NCBI RefSeq assembly: GCF_000422845.1
Contig: NZ_AUGV01000019.1
Span: 48,797-112,796, forward strand
Reading direction: 5' to 3'
Length of the DNA stretch: 64,000 bases
From: Oceanobacter kriegii DSM 6294
Lineage (GTDB): Bacteria > Pseudomonadota > Gammaproteobacteria > Pseudomonadales > Oceanobacteraceae
The position numbers and the translations under genes were made by a program. Under the pieces are notes generated by a model. The model saw only the letters and a list, made by a program, of their open reading frames with translations, was not told the origin of the DNA and did no database searches. This document shows, one piece after another, positions 24,814 through 34,756 of this stretch. Every line of letters starts with the position of its first letter. The stretch's first letter is position 1.

Positions 24814-25331
24814 GACAGAGCCTTGACGCGCTTGCGGATTTCGTTAACGACCCAGCGCGGGTTGCGCTGGTCGGTTTGCAATACGATGTGAGCGACCTCG
24901 CGGTACAGCGGATCGCGCTTTTTGAAGAGTTCCTGCAATACCTGGGCAGGGTTTTCCGTTTGCAGCAGGGGACGGTTCTTGTCCTTGGCGGTACGGGCAA
25001 TTTGCTGTTCTACCGAGGTGCAAAGGTATACAACAACGCCACGGCTGCGCAGATGCTTGCGGTTTTCCGCCCTCATCACCGCGCCACCACCGGTCGCAAG
25101 GACCAGATCTGTTCGCTGGGTCAGAATATCGATCGCCTGTTCTTCACGATCGCGAAAGCCTGCCTCCCCTTCCATATCAAAGATCCATGGGATGTTAGCC
25201 CCACACTTCTCTTCGATAAATTTGTCAGAGTCCACAAACTCGCGGTGCAAATCACCAGAAAGCAAACGGCCAATGGTGGTCTTTCCAGCCCCCATTGGCC
25301 CTACAAGGAAAATCGATTGTTCGGACGGCAT
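24810..25331 (-). CDS. aroK: Shikimate kinase AroK
   Basis: Phosphorylates shikimate with ATP. It has 173 residues. Walker A is [11 protein letters not shown] at 11-21, the shikimate-binding DSDKFIEE is near 35, and the GGGAV segment near 81-85 is present. It starts 3 bases after the pilQ stop in the conserved pilQ-aroK-aroB arrangement. Confidence 0.96.
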   Translation of the reverse strand: MPSEQSIFLVGPMGAGKTTIGRLLSGDLHREFVDSDKFIEEKCGANIPWIFDMEGEAGFRDREEQAIDILTQRTDLVLATGGGAVMRAENRKHLRSRGVVVYLCTSVEQQIARTAKDKNRPLLQTENPAQVLQELFKKRDPLYREVAHIVLQTDQRNPRWVVNEIRKRVKALS

Positions 25332-25334
25332 ATT

Positions 25335-27440
25335 CTAGTTTGTATTAAACGAGTCCTTCAGCAGCTTCGGTGTAATGAAGACAAGCAGTTCGCTCTTGTC
25401 ATCCGAGTTGCTGGTATAGCGGAACAGTGCACCAATCAACGGCAAATCCCCAAAGAACGGTGTCTTGCTGACGGATTTAACCTGCTCAGACCGGAAGATA
25501 CCACCAAGTACCACTGTCTCGCCATTGTCTACCAACACTTGTGTCTGCACAGCGTTGGTATTGATCGTTGGAATACCCGATGCAGTCGTCTCACCTACCG
25601 AGTCCTGGTTGATCACCAGATCCATGATAATGCGGTCATCCGGGGTGATCTGCGGCGTCACTTCAAGGCGCAGTACCGCTGACTTGAAGGAGGTCGAAGT
25701 AGCACCACTGGAGGTCGCTTCCTGATATGGAATCTCGGTACCGGATTCAATAAAGGCGGTCTGACCATCGGCGGTGATCACTCGCGGCTGGGAAACAATT
25801 TCTGCACGGCCGTCGGTCTCAATCGCAGACAGTTCCAGATCCAGCAGGTAATCCGCCGTCTGATAACCAATCGCAAAGGTTGAGGCGTTGCTGGCGGTGG
25901 CGGCAAAATCAACGATGTTGGCATCAGACAAGCTCAGCTCGCTGCTGCTGTCACCGGAGGCGCGGTCAAACAGGATCTGGTTGGCTTCGGACAGGGTAGT
26001 CTGGCTGCCACCGGCGGTGGTCCAGTTGGAGCCGTTGTCCTTGTAGAAACCGCCACCCCACTTGACGCCCATTTCTTCGCCCACGGTGGTTGAGGCGCTG
26101 ACAATGCGCGCTTCGATCAGCACCTGTCGAACTGGCACGTCGAGCATCACCAGTGCTTCACGCACTTTTTCGAGGTTAGCCGCGGTGTCTTTCATCAAAA
26201 TGGTGTTGGTACGCTCATCAACGACTGCAGAACCACGCTCGGACAGCAGACCACCCTCACCAGAGGTAAGGATGTTGGCAATATCAGCGGCCTTGGCGTA
26301 GTTGAACTGCATGAACTCCTGCACCAGCGGCGCCAGCTCTTCAACCTGCTTGACCGCTTCCAGTTCAATCTTCTCACGCGCGGCAATTTCTTCCGCCGGA
26401 GCAATCAACAGCACAGAGCCCATCTGACGCTTACCCAGTGCCTTGGTTTTCAGCACCAGATCCAGCGCCTGATCCCAGGGTACGTTTTGCAGGCGCAGGG
26501 TAATGCTGCCCTGAACCGTGTCAGAAGCCACCAGATTCAAGCCAGTGAAGTCAGCAATCAGCTGCAATACCGCACGTACTTCAATGTTCTGGAAGTTCAG
26601 CGACAGTTTTTCACCGGTGAACGGGAATTTCTTCTTACGCTCGGCGGCGACTTCTTCCTGTTCTTCGGAGACGTTGATCGACAGCAAACGGTCGGTCTGA
26701 TAAGCCAGATACTCAAAGTCATCCGAGGTTGGCTCGATCACAATGCGGGTACCACCTTCGTGATCCTTGGCATCGACGTATTGAACCGGCGTTGCAAAGT
26801 CAGTTACATCCAGACGACGGCTGAGTTCACGCGGCAGACGCACACCTTCCAGGTCGGCGATGATTTTGGAACCTTCGCGACGGATATTGGCAGACGCTTT
26901 CGGATCGTTCAGCATGATCTGAACCTGACCGTCGCCCAGCTCACCACGGCGGAAGTCGACGTTAACCACCTTGAGGGCGGCATTGGCAGCGGAGCGAGCC
27001 GGAGTCACGGCAACCATGGCGCCAGTGTCTGGGGTGTCGATGGTTGCAGGGGCTTGTTCAGAGCCCACTCGAACCAGCAGGGTGTTACCTTCTGCGGTTG
27101 TTGTATAAGGCACCATGCGAGACAGGTTGATCACCAGACGGGATCGATCCTGAGTGGTCAGCACCACCGCAGAACGGGCGTTACCGGCACCAATCTGATG
27201 ACGCTTGGATTTCAGGCCGCTGACAACCCCGGGCATATCAATGGCAATACGGGCGGGCTTTTCAATGGTGTAGCCACTGATGTCCGGAGCCGCACCGTCA
27301 AATTCGAGCAAAATTTCAGTCACGTCGCCCGGCAGGGACGAAAAACGGATGTCGTTCAGCATGGCGGCGGAGGCTACACCAGAGGCCAGCAACACACCCA
27401 GTGCGACCACCGTTCTGGCCAGAGTGCTAAAGAGGTTCAT
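25335..27440 (-). CDS. pilQ: Type IV pilus secretin PilQ
   Basis: Outer-membrane channel through which the type IV pilus passes. It has 701 residues with a signal peptide (cleavage after GVASA, about residue 25). Two AMIN domains (about 30-130 and 155-265) bind peptidoglycan. An STN/secretin N0 domain (about 290-345, VRAVLQLIADFTGLNLV), an N1 domain (about 385-450) and the secretin barrel (about 470-700, including VPVRQVLIEARIVSA and the late VLGGIFRSEQ) follow. It is the last gene of pilMNOPQ. Confidence 0.96.
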   Translation of the reverse strand: MNLFSTLARTVVALGVLLASGVASAAMLNDIRFSSLPGDVTEILLEFDGAAPDISGYTIEKPARIAIDMPGVVSGLKSKRHQIGAGNARSAVVLTTQDRSRLVINLSRMVPYTTTAEGNTLLVRVGSEQAPATIDTPDTGAMVAVTPARSAANAALKVVNVDFRRGELGDGQVQIMLNDPKASANIRREGSKIIADLEGVRLPRELSRRLDVTDFATPVQYVDAKDHEGGTRIVIEPTSDDFEYLAYQTDRLLSINVSEEQEEVAAERKKKFPFTGEKLSLNFQNIEVRAVLQLIADFTGLNLVASDTVQGSITLRLQNVPWDQALDLVLKTKALGKRQMGSVLLIAPAEEIAAREKIELEAVKQVEELAPLVQEFMQFNYAKAADIANILTSGEGGLLSERGSAVVDERTNTILMKDTAANLEKVREALVMLDVPVRQVLIEARIVSASTTVGEEMGVKWGGGFYKDNGSNWTTAGGSQTTLSEANQILFDRASGDSSSELSLSDANIVDFAATASNASTFAIGYQTADYLLDLELSAIETDGRAEIVSQPRVITADGQTAFIESGTEIPYQEATSSGATSTSFKSAVLRLEVTPQITPDDRIIMDLVINQDSVGETTASGIPTINTNAVQTQVLVDNGETVVLGGIFRSEQVKSVSKTPFFGDLPLIGALFRYTSNSDDKSELLVFITPKLLKDSFNTN

Positions 27441-27441
27441 A

Positions 27442-27978
27442 TCAGTTTTCTCCGCCTAATCCTTCAAGAGCTATTGTTTTAGGACGTTCAACCCAGCCAC
27501 CCAGGCCATTCGGAACAATTTCAATCAAACTTAACCGGTTACCAGACACCGACAGAATGCGTCCGTGGTTCTGGCCCATGTAATATCCTTCGTGCACTCG
27601 CACTACGCTGCCATCGCCGTCGCGAATCAGTGCCCACAGCACCTCATCTGCACCACGCATGGTACCCACCATGGAAAGCTCACCGAGCGGGTATTGCTCA
27701 AGGTGCTCTTTCGGGCGGTCGAAGTCCGGCCGCACATTACTGGAAGGCGCCATGCCGCTCAGGCTTTTATCCACCACCACAGGCAGCTCGAATGGCGAAC
27801 GCAGGCCCGCCGCGCTGTAGCTGAAATATTCGTACGGTTTGAACACCGGAATTGGTTCAATACGGCCACGAGGCTTGGCCATCGTCTGCTTCACGTATTG
27901 TTGCAAATCGGTGTTACCGGTTTCCGAGCAAGCTCCCAGAAACGATCCAGCCAGTACGACGGCAATCAGTCGGAACAT
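27442..27978 (-). CDS. pilP: Type IV pilus lipoprotein PilP
   Basis: Inner-membrane lipoprotein that links the PilMNO platform to PilQ. It has a lipobox ending LGAC (Cys17 from the chosen start) and a C-terminal beta domain (about 90-175, LSMVGTMRGADEVLWALI). ATG 27978 follows the pilO stop by one base and has GAGG at good spacing. ATG 27987, overlapping pilO, is an alternative start adding three residues. Confidence 0.92.
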   Translation of the reverse strand: MFRLIAVVLAGSFLGACSETGNTDLQQYVKQTMAKPRGRIEPIPVFKPYEYFSYSAAGLRSPFELPVVVDKSLSGMAPSSNVRPDFDRPKEHLEQYPLGELSMVGTMRGADEVLWALIRDGDGSVVRVHEGYYMGQNHGRILSVSGNRLSLIEIVPNGLGGWVERPKTIALEGLGGEN

Positions 27979-27979
27979 C

Positions 27980-28621
27980 TTAGTCATCCTCGCCACCACC
28001 GTACTGATAGGTTTTGGCCAGGATCTTCATTTTCAGCTCACCACTGTCCTGCTTGGCCGACGAAATCGAAAAATCGTGCAGCGTCACGATTCGTGGCAAG
28101 GCCGCCACACCGGACACAAACGCACCCATTTCATGATAGCCGCCACGCACCTCAATGGTGATCGGCAGCTCGTTATAAAATTCTGCTTCGCGCAGTGGTT
28201 GTGGCGAAATAGCGTCCAACTGCAAACCGGCACCCAGTGCAGTAGCACTGATGTCGTCAACCAGACCCGGCACTTCGGTGTCTTTTGGCAGCTGCTTCAG
28301 CAAGGAGCCAAAGCTTTCCTGCATTTCTGCCAGCTGGGCCCGGTAGGCATCCAGATTGGCAGCCCGGAACGCCTTGCGCTCGATGTCTTTCTTGAGCGTG
28401 GTTTCCTGAGCGATCGCGCGGTCCAGGCTCTCACTTGTATCAGCAACCAGCAGAAAGTAACCACCCACAATAACGGCGACAAACACCAGTACGCAGAAAA
28501 AAATCTTGCCCGGCAGCGGCCAGCTACCCATGTCGTTCCAGTCGATTTCATTGATGTCGTTAACATCAAGCTCGCCGAGCTTTTCACGCCAGGCGTTGAA
28601 GTCGAAACCCTTGGCAGCCAT
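27980..28621 (-). CDS. pilO: Type IV pilus inner-membrane protein PilO
   Basis: Bitopic inner-membrane protein forming a heterodimer with PilN in the pilus alignment complex. It has 213 residues, a cytoplasmic N-terminus, one helix at about 38-60, a coiled coil (about 65-115) and a ferredoxin-like periplasmic domain (LPITIEVRGGYHEMGAFVSG). It is one base from pilN. Confidence 0.94.
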   Translation of the reverse strand: MAAKGFDFNAWREKLGELDVNDINEIDWNDMGSWPLPGKIFFCVLVFVAVIVGGYFLLVADTSESLDRAIAQETTLKKDIERKAFRAANLDAYRAQLAEMQESFGSLLKQLPKDTEVPGLVDDISATALGAGLQLDAISPQPLREAEFYNELPITIEVRGGYHEMGAFVSGVAALPRIVTLHDFSISSAKQDSGELKMKILAKTYQYGGGEDD

Positions 28622-28622
28622 C

Positions 28623-29174
28623 TTAAAGCTCCTCGTTGTTACGAGGTTCTACGCGCTTCATGGCGACCTCAAACTGGTTACGGCCATTGTCCAGTGCCTT
28701 CACCCCCAACAAGGACGGATCGGTGAACCACTCGGACTCATCAAAGGTACGCATCAGCGCCGCCACCCGGTTGTTCGATTTGGCCTCACCCTGCACCAGA
28801 ACGCGCTCACCGGTCACATCCAGCGAGGTGTAGAACAGGTCATCCGGCACTGCACGCGCCAGATCATCAAACAAACGCACGATCACCGGACGGTTACCTT
28901 GCAGGTTCTGGATCAGCTCCATGCGTTCAATCAGCTGCTTACGGGTATCCGTCAGCTCATTGATCTCGGCAATGCGCTTGTCGATGGCGGTAATTTCTTT
29001 CTTCAGGTAGTTGTTACGTGCGTTCTGGTGACTCAGCTCGCCGTCGTAATACCCACTGACACTGAAAATCAGAAAGGCAGCGACACCCGCCACCAAACCG
29101 ACCAGCATCAGAAATTGCTTCTGGTTCTCCTGCCGCAGCTCTTCACGCCACGGCAACAGGTTAATATTTGCCAT
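28623..29174 (-). CDS. pilN: Type IV pilus inner-membrane protein PilN
   Basis: Partner of PilO. The N-terminal peptide ANINLLPWREE is the conserved PilM-binding motif. One membrane helix (about 21-43) is followed by a coiled coil and a periplasmic fold. ATG 29174 shares a base with the pilM stop. An upstream start at 29204 inside pilM is less likely because it would precede the invariant NINLLPWR by ten extra residues. Confidence 0.94.
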   Translation of the reverse strand: MANINLLPWREELRQENQKQFLMLVGLVAGVAAFLIFSVSGYYDGELSHQNARNNYLKKEITAIDKRIAEINELTDTRKQLIERMELIQNLQGNRPVIVRLFDDLARAVPDDLFYTSLDVTGERVLVQGEAKSNNRVAALMRTFDESEWFTDPSLLGVKALDNGRNQFEVAMKRVEPRNNEEL

Positions 29175-30238
29175 TAACGGGACCCTCTCATCGCAAGACC
29201 GCAAGCAACCAACAACGATGGTGCATCAGCGCTGAGCACATTGACGTTAACCTTCGAAGACACCGCCATATCGCGGAATGGATTGGCCACCAGAGTTGGC
29301 ATCCCCATTTCCTCCGAAACCTTCTCTGCCAACCCGTCGAGGGCCGCAGTGCCGCCAGCCAGAACGATGCTGTTCACTTCATTGAACGGGCTGGACGAGA
29401 AAAAGAACTGCAAGGAGCGGCTGATTTGCTGCAATACCGCGTTACGGAACGGTTCCAGCACATCCTGCTCAAACTCTGGCGGCAGACCATCACCGGTTTT
29501 CGCCAGCATGGCTTCCGGATGGTTGAGGCCATAGCGACGCATGATGTCTTCAATGAGCTGATTGCCACCGAACAGCTGTTCGCGAGTATAAATAGAAGCA
29601 CCATTGTGCAACACGCTCAGTGTCGTCATGGTCGCACCAATATCAATGATAGCCACGGTTTGCTGGGATTCGTCTTCCAGTTGCGGCTTGATCAGCTCGA
29701 ACGCGCGTTCGGTACAGTAGGCTTCAATATCCACGATTGCAGCTTCGAGGTCTGCGTACTCGACCGCATCTTTGCGACGTTCGACCGTTTCGGAACGACA
29801 GGCTGCCAGCAGAACATCCACCACACCTTCGTTATTTTCGAGGGTGCCCTGAATCTCCCAGTCGAGGGAAACTTCTTCCAGCGGGTACGGAATGTACTGG
29901 TCGGCTTCGGCGCGAATCTGAATATCCATCTCGGCATCGTTCAGATTGGCGTTCATTTGAATATTTTTTGTAATCACCGCGGAACCGGCGACGGCAAGTG
30001 CTGCCTTACTGGCAGATGAACGGGATTTGGTCAGCGCCCTTTTGATGGCTTCGCCGACTTCTTCGTCATTGTGGATATTCTGCTCCACAATGGCATCGTT
30101 AGGCAGGGGTTCTGAAGCATAGGCTTCAACCCGGTAACCGGCGTCAGAGTGACTTAATTCCAGGACCTTAACTGACGTGGAACTGATGTCCACTCCAAGA
30201 AGGGCTTTGCCCTTCTTGCCAAACAAGCTAGCCAGCAC
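29174..30238 (-). CDS. pilM: Type IV pilus actin-like ATPase PilM
   Basis: Cytoplasmic FtsA/actin-like protein that binds the PilN tail. Motifs include LLGVDISSTSVKVLELS near the N-terminus, AIIDIGATMTTLSVLHNG and IVLAGGTAALDGLAEKV. The start is probably GTG 30238, with GGGGA upstream; this aligns with the usual family N-terminus and gives 354 residues. An ATG at 30277 is possible but adds 13 atypical residues. It is the first gene of pilMNOPQ-aroKB-damX. Confidence 0.93.
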   Translation of the reverse strand: MLASLFGKKGKALLGVDISSTSVKVLELSHSDAGYRVEAYASEPLPNDAIVEQNIHNDEEVGEAIKRALTKSRSSASKAALAVAGSAVITKNIQMNANLNDAEMDIQIRAEADQYIPYPLEEVSLDWEIQGTLENNEGVVDVLLAACRSETVERRKDAVEYADLEAAIVDIEAYCTERAFELIKPQLEDESQQTVAIIDIGATMTTLSVLHNGASIYTREQLFGGNQLIEDIMRRYGLNHPEAMLAKTGDGLPPEFEQDVLEPFRNAVLQQISRSLQFFFSSSPFNEVNSIVLAGGTAALDGLAEKVSEEMGMPTLVANPFRDMAVSSKVNVNVLSADAPSLLVACGLAMRGSR

Positions 30239-30305
30239 CACAAAATCCCCTTGAAAATCGAGAGCTTGCATCAACAAGCTCAGAATAATCCTATATTTGG
30301 GCGGT

Positions 30306-30351
30306 CATTATAAGCACAATCCTATAAAAAGGACAAAAAAGGCTTATAATG
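30306..30351. promoter_or_regulatory. Symmetric divergent promoters of pilM and mrcA
   Basis: CATTATAAGC (30306-30315) and GCTTATAATG (30342-30351) are a perfect 10-bp inverted repeat. Each arm holds a TATAAT pointing outward: 30307-30312 on the minus strand toward pilM, and 30345-30350 on the plus strand toward mrcA. For pilM a TTGTCC lies 18 bases upstream. No good -35 is seen for mrcA. The symmetry could also be an operator for a shared regulator. Confidence 0.55.
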
Positions 30352-30394
30352 CCGCGACTGCGCAAGAGACTACGCCGTCAACGCTATTTATCTT

Positions 30395-33037
30395 ATGAGC
30401 TTTCTTAAATCTGCAATAAAATTCTTCAGCTGGCTAATACTGGCAATCGCCTCCGGAACGGGCATTGTCTGCATGGCCATTTATCTATATCTGGCCCCGG
30501 ATCTGCCTGATCCTGAACAGCTGCGCGACGTCGATCTGCAAACGCCGCTGCGAATCTATACTGCTGATGGCAAGCTCATCAGTGAGTACGGCGAAAAACG
30601 TCGATCCCCGTTGCCTTACAGCGAAGTCCCCCAGACCTTTATCGATGCATTGCTGGCGTCCGAAGACGATGCGTTTTTCGAGCACTATGGCGTCGATATT
30701 AAAGGACTTCTGCGCGCCACGCTGGAACTGATTCGCACTGGCAGAAAGAAATCCGGCGGCAGTACCATCACCATGCAGGTCGCCAAGAACTACTACCTCA
30801 GCAGCGAGAAAACCTTCGCCCGTAAATTCACGGAAATATTACTGGCATTAAAAATCGAAAAAACGCTCAGCAAGGAAGAAATTCTCGAGCTTTATATTAA
30901 TAAAATATATTTGGGCAAACGGGCTTATGGTATCGAAGCCGCCGCTCAGGTTTATTACGGTAAATCAATAAACGAATTAACTCTGGCCGAAACGGCCATG
31001 ATCGCCGGCCTGCCGCAGGCACCTTCCGCCGCCAACCCGATCCGCAACCCGGAGCGCGCCAAATCCCGCCGCAACTACGTGCTGGCCCGGATGCACACAC
31101 TGGGCAAGATCACCACCGAGCAGTTCGACACGGCTCTGGTTGCCCCAATCACGGCGGAATACCATGGCGCTACGTCCGAAGTAACCGCTCCTTATATTGC
31201 CGAAATGGTGCGCCGCGACATGGTGGAGCGCTATGGCAACAAGACCTACACCGAAGGCTATGTGGTTAAAACCACGCTCGACAGCCGCCGTCAGGAAGCG
31301 GCCACCCTGGCCTTGCAACGCGGCCTGCTGAACTACGACCGCGCCCATGGCTACCGCTGGGAAGCCAACAGCGTCAAACCGGTTCTGCTGGGTGAAGACG
31401 ACAACAGCAACATCAGCAGCGACGACCTCCCTGAGTGGGCAACACAAGACCAGAACAGCGACAGCCAGATCAATTGGGCAGCCACCATCGAACAATGGCA
31501 GCACCTGTTGAGCAAGGAAGACAGCAAGGGCAACCTGCAACATGCGATTGTTGCCAAAGTAGATGACGACGGGGCCTGGCTGGTGATGGAAGATGGCACT
31601 GCCCGCTTGCCATTTGCCGGTGTGGAATGGGCTGCTCGCTATATCCACGTTAACGCCACCGGTGCCAAACCGGAAAAAACCGCCGACGTATTAAGTCAGG
31701 GCATGCAAATCTGGGTTGAAGAACGCGATGGCCAGTTGTTACTGGGCGAGCCGCCGGAAGCCGAAGGTGCGATTGTGTCGCTAAACCCCAACAACGGTGC
31801 GATTCAGGCCCTAAGCGGCGGCTTTGAACAATCCGCCAACCAGTTCAACCGTGCCACCCAGGCATTGCGCCAACCCGGCTCCTCCTTCAAGGCCTTCATT
31901 TATAGTGCTGCACTGGAAAACGGCTTTACGCCGGCCAGCGTCATCAACGACGCCCCGGTGGTATTCCGCGATGCGTCACTGGAAAGCACCTGGCGCCCGG
32001 AAAACTACAGCGGCAAATTCTATGGTCCAACGCGTCTGCGTGAAGGCCTGTATCGCTCCCAGAATCTGGTCTCCATTCGCATCCTGAAGCAAATGGGGCC
32101 ACGTACCGCAGTTCGCTACATTGAACCCTTCGGCTTCCCGAAAGGTCGCCTGAGTGCCGATTTGTCGTTGGCACTGGGTGCAAGCGCGGTCGCGCCGATC
32201 GAGCTGGCCACCGGCTATGCCGCCCTGGCCAACGGTGGCTTTGCAATTCAGCCATTCTATATAGATAGCATTGAAGATTCCGCTGGCACCCTGCTGTTCA
32301 AGGCCAACCCGGCCCTTGCCTGCCGTCACGGTTGCGATGACCTGAAAGCCGAAGCCGAACAAGCTGCCACTCTGGCGATGCTGGAAAACGAAACCGCCGA
32401 TGAACAATCTCGCGGCAGCGGCATTGCAGCCAGCGACGCGCTGGTCAGCGAAGACCTCTCAACCGGTACTGCAACATCATCAACCGACGACGCGGACGAC
32501 GCTGTGTTTGAACCGCAGCCACCCGTGTTTGCACCACGCGTGATGGACGAGCGCACCAACTTCCTGATGGTGAACATGCTCAAGGACGTGATCCAACGCG
32601 GCACTGGCCGCCGGGCCAAGGCTTTGAACAGACACGATCTGGCAGGTAAAACCGGCACCACCAACGACCAGTTCGACGCCTGGTTCTCGGGTTTCAACCC
32701 GAACCTGGTCACCACGGTGTGGGTCGGCTTCGACCAACCCTCCACTTTGGGCCGCTGGGCTCAAGGCGGCACCACCGCCCTGCCAATCTGGGTCGACTAC
32801 ATGCGCACAGCACTGGCAACCGAGCCTGAAGTGCAGCTGGAGCAACCCGACGGCATTGTGTCTGTTCGTATTGACCCCAAAACCGGCCTGCTGGCAGCAC
32901 CCAGCCAGAACAACGGCATCTTCGAGTACTTCCGTCAGGAGAACGTGCCGACAGAAACCGCCTTGCCAGACTACGTTGAGCAAACCGGTGAAGATAACGA
33001 CAGCGGCCTGAGCGCCACCCCTGAGCTGCTGTTCTGA
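30395..33037 (+). CDS. mrcA: Penicillin-binding protein 1A (MrcA/PonA)
   Basis: Bifunctional class A enzyme that polymerises and cross-links peptidoglycan. It has 880 residues. It has an N-terminal membrane helix (9-32), a GT51 glycosyltransferase domain (about 55-235, catalytic Glu in ASEDDAFFEHYGVD, and GGSTITMQVAKN), an OB-like insertion (about 320-420), and a transpeptidase domain with S496-S-F-K499, S555-Q-N557 and KTGTT starting at K752. An acidic, low-complexity insertion (about 650-710) precedes the last transpeptidase motifs. Location divergent from pilM is the standard one in Pseudomonas-like genomes. Confidence 0.96.
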   Translation: MSFLKSAIKFFSWLILAIASGTGIVCMAIYLYLAPDLPDPEQLRDVDLQTPLRIYTADGKLISEYGEKRRSPLPYSEVPQTFIDALLASEDDAFFEHYGVDIKGLLRATLELIRTGRKKSGGSTITMQVAKNYYLSSEKTFARKFTEILLALKIEKTLSKEEILELYINKIYLGKRAYGIEAAAQVYYGKSINELTLAETAMIAGLPQAPSAANPIRNPERAKSRRNYVLARMHTLGKITTEQFDTALVAPITAEYHGATSEVTAPYIAEMVRRDMVERYGNKTYTEGYVVKTTLDSRRQEAATLALQRGLLNYDRAHGYRWEANSVKPVLLGEDDNSNISSDDLPEWATQDQNSDSQINWAATIEQWQHLLSKEDSKGNLQHAIVAKVDDDGAWLVMEDGTARLPFAGVEWAARYIHVNATGAKPEKTADVLSQGMQIWVEERDGQLLLGEPPEAEGAIVSLNPNNGAIQALSGGFEQSANQFNRATQALRQPGSSFKAFIYSAALENGFTPASVINDAPVVFRDASLESTWRPENYSGKFYGPTRLREGLYRSQNLVSIRILKQMGPRTAVRYIEPFGFPKGRLSADLSLALGASAVAPIELATGYAALANGGFAIQPFYIDSIEDSAGTLLFKANPALACRHGCDDLKAEAEQAATLAMLENETADEQSRGSGIAASDALVSEDLSTGTATSSTDDADDAVFEPQPPVFAPRVMDERTNFLMVNMLKDVIQRGTGRRAKALNRHDLAGKTGTTNDQFDAWFSGFNPNLVTTVWVGFDQPSTLGRWAQGGTTALPIWVDYMRTALATEPEVQLEQPDGIVSVRIDPKTGLLAAPSQNNGIFEYFRQENVPTETALPDYVEQTGEDNDSGLSATPELLF

Positions 33038-33061
33038 CCTTCAGGTCAGATCAGCAGGCAT

Positions 33062-33090
33062 AAAAAAACCGGCGCATGCGCCGGTTTTTT
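33062..33090. terminator. Bidirectional terminator between mrcA and D2HGDH gene
   Basis: The 18-bp palindrome ACCGGCGCATGCGCCGGT (33068-33085) is flanked by A and T runs on either side, so it can stop transcription from both converging genes. Confidence 0.9.
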
Positions 33091-33112
33091 GTGTCTGATC
33101 GGGACGAGCCGA

Positions 33113-34519
33113 TCAGTCCATATCGATCAGCTTGCCCGGGTTCATCACGTTGTTCGGGTCGAACGTGGCCTTGATGGCTTTCATGTAAGCAATCTCGGCA
33201 GCGGAGCGGGAATAGTGCAGGTATGGCTTTTTGGTCAGACCAACACCGTGCTCAGCGGATACCGAACCGTCGTACTTCTCGGTAATTTCAAAGACCCACT
33301 TGGAAACCTTGCCGCAACGTTCGAAGAATTCTTCCTTGGCCAGATCGTCCGGCTTGAGGATATTCAGGTGCAGGTTGCCATCACCAATGTGACCGAACCA
33401 GACGATTTCGAAGTCAGGGTATTCGCGTACCACCACCTCTTCTACTTCCGCCAGGAACTCAGGCACCTTGGAAACCACTACGGACAAGTCGTTCTTGTAC
33501 GGCGTCCAGTGGGAAATGGTTTCGGAGATGTCTTCACGCAGACGCCACAGGTTAGCCGCCTGGGTTTCGTTCTGGCTGATAGCGCCATCGTAAACCCAAC
33601 CTTCTTCCATGCAGGACTCGAACAGCTGCATGGCAACGTCCATCTTGTCGTCGGTGTCGGCTTCGAATTCCAGCAGTGCGTAGTATTCGGTTTCGGTCTC
33701 GAACGGTGCTTGTACATCACCACGAGCCAGTACTTTTTTCAGTGCCTTGTCGGAGAAGAACTCAAACGCGGTCAGGTCCAGACCAGACTGGAACTTGTGC
33801 AGCACGTTCATGATAGCGGTCATTTCCGGCACGCCTAGCACCAGTACAGTCAGGTTTTTGGCTGGACGAGTCAGACGCATGGTCGCTTCAGTAACAAAGC
33901 CCAGCGTGCCTTCACCACCGATGAACAGGTGACGCATATCGTAACCGGTGTTGTTCTTCAGCAGGTCCTTGTTCAGACGAACAATCTCACCCTTACCGGT
34001 TACCACCGTCAAACCAGCCACCCAGTCGCGGGTCATACCGTAGCGGATCACCTTGATACCACCAGCGTTGGTAGAAATGTTGCCACCAATCTGGCTGGAA
34101 CCAGAGGAAGCAAAATCCACCGGGTAGAACAAGCCATTGTCTTCGGCAAATTGTTGCAGTTGCTCGGTAATCACACCCGCGCCACACTTCACGGTACGGT
34201 CGACCGCATTGAAGTCGGAAATCTGGTTCATGTAGTCAAACGCAACCACGACCTCACCATTGGCCGCTACCGCGCCAGCGCTCAGGCCAGTACGACCACC
34301 GGATGGCACCAGTGCCAGACCCGCTTCGTTGGCCAGCAGCACAATCTGCTGTACCTGCTCAGTGGTTTTCGGGAATACAATGGCAGAAGGCTTGGGATCG
34401 AGGATCTTGGTCCAGTCCTTACCGAAGGTTTCCAGGGAATCGGCATCGGTACGAACCTTGTCTTCACCAACAATGGCCGACAGGCGTTCAACAAGGGCGT
34501 CTTGGGTCAATTGCGTCAT
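33113..34519 (-). CDS. D-2-hydroxyglutarate dehydrogenase-like FAD enzyme
   Basis: FAD-linked dehydrogenase of the GlcD/D2HGDH/DLD family, 468 residues. The PCMH-type FAD domain is shown by VPSGGRTGLSAGAV and GGNISTNAGGIKVIRYG. The C-terminal FAD-oxidase domain carries WFGHIGDGNLHLNI with the metal-binding histidines and ends SAEHGVGLTKKPYL. The gene is divergent from serA. SerA of several bacteria reduces 2-oxoglutarate to D-2-hydroxyglutarate, and a D2HGDH reoxidises it and pulls serine synthesis forward; that coupling was described in Pseudomonas stutzeri. The neighbourhood therefore favours D2HGDH over D-lactate or glycolate oxidase. Substrate remains inferred. Confidence 0.82.
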   Translation of the reverse strand: MTQLTQDALVERLSAIVGEDKVRTDADSLETFGKDWTKILDPKPSAIVFPKTTEQVQQIVLLANEAGLALVPSGGRTGLSAGAVAANGEVVVAFDYMNQISDFNAVDRTVKCGAGVITEQLQQFAEDNGLFYPVDFASSGSSQIGGNISTNAGGIKVIRYGMTRDWVAGLTVVTGKGEIVRLNKDLLKNNTGYDMRHLFIGGEGTLGFVTEATMRLTRPAKNLTVLVLGVPEMTAIMNVLHKFQSGLDLTAFEFFSDKALKKVLARGDVQAPFETETEYYALLEFEADTDDKMDVAMQLFESCMEEGWVYDGAISQNETQAANLWRLREDISETISHWTPYKNDLSVVVSKVPEFLAEVEEVVVREYPDFEIVWFGHIGDGNLHLNILKPDDLAKEEFFERCGKVSKWVFEITEKYDGSVSAEHGVGLTKKPYLHYSRSAAEIAYMKAIKATFDPNNVMNPGKLIDMD

Positions 34520-34624
34520 GGCTTGATTATCCAGGGCTTATCCGGGGATTTATGAGAATTCGTCATGCCATCCTGAGGGATCATCGCGATGATGACTGGG
34601 ACGGAGTATCACATTTGAAAGCCA

Positions 34625-34640
34625 CATATGTTACCATATG
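34625..34640. promoter_or_regulatory. Candidate operator in the serA/D2HGDH intergenic region
   Basis: CATATG-TTAC-CATATG is a 16-bp inverted repeat midway between the divergent genes, suited to a dimeric regulator that could control both. The regulator is unknown. Confidence 0.35.
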
Positions 34641-34708
34641 CGACCTGTTTTTCGGAGATCTTTCTCCCTGTGGGCACTCTGTAAAGACAGACCGACCGCA
34701 CATCTCTA

Positions 34709-34714
34709 TATAAT
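34709..34714 (+). promoter_or_regulatory. Probable -10 element of serA
   Basis: A perfect TATAAT lies 43 bases before the serA start. The -35 region is weak (AGACAG with an 18-base spacer), which suggests an activator or moderate strength. Confidence 0.5.
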
Positions 34715-34756
34715 CCGGACCGCCCATTGCTGGTCTGCACCTCAAGAAGGTACCCC

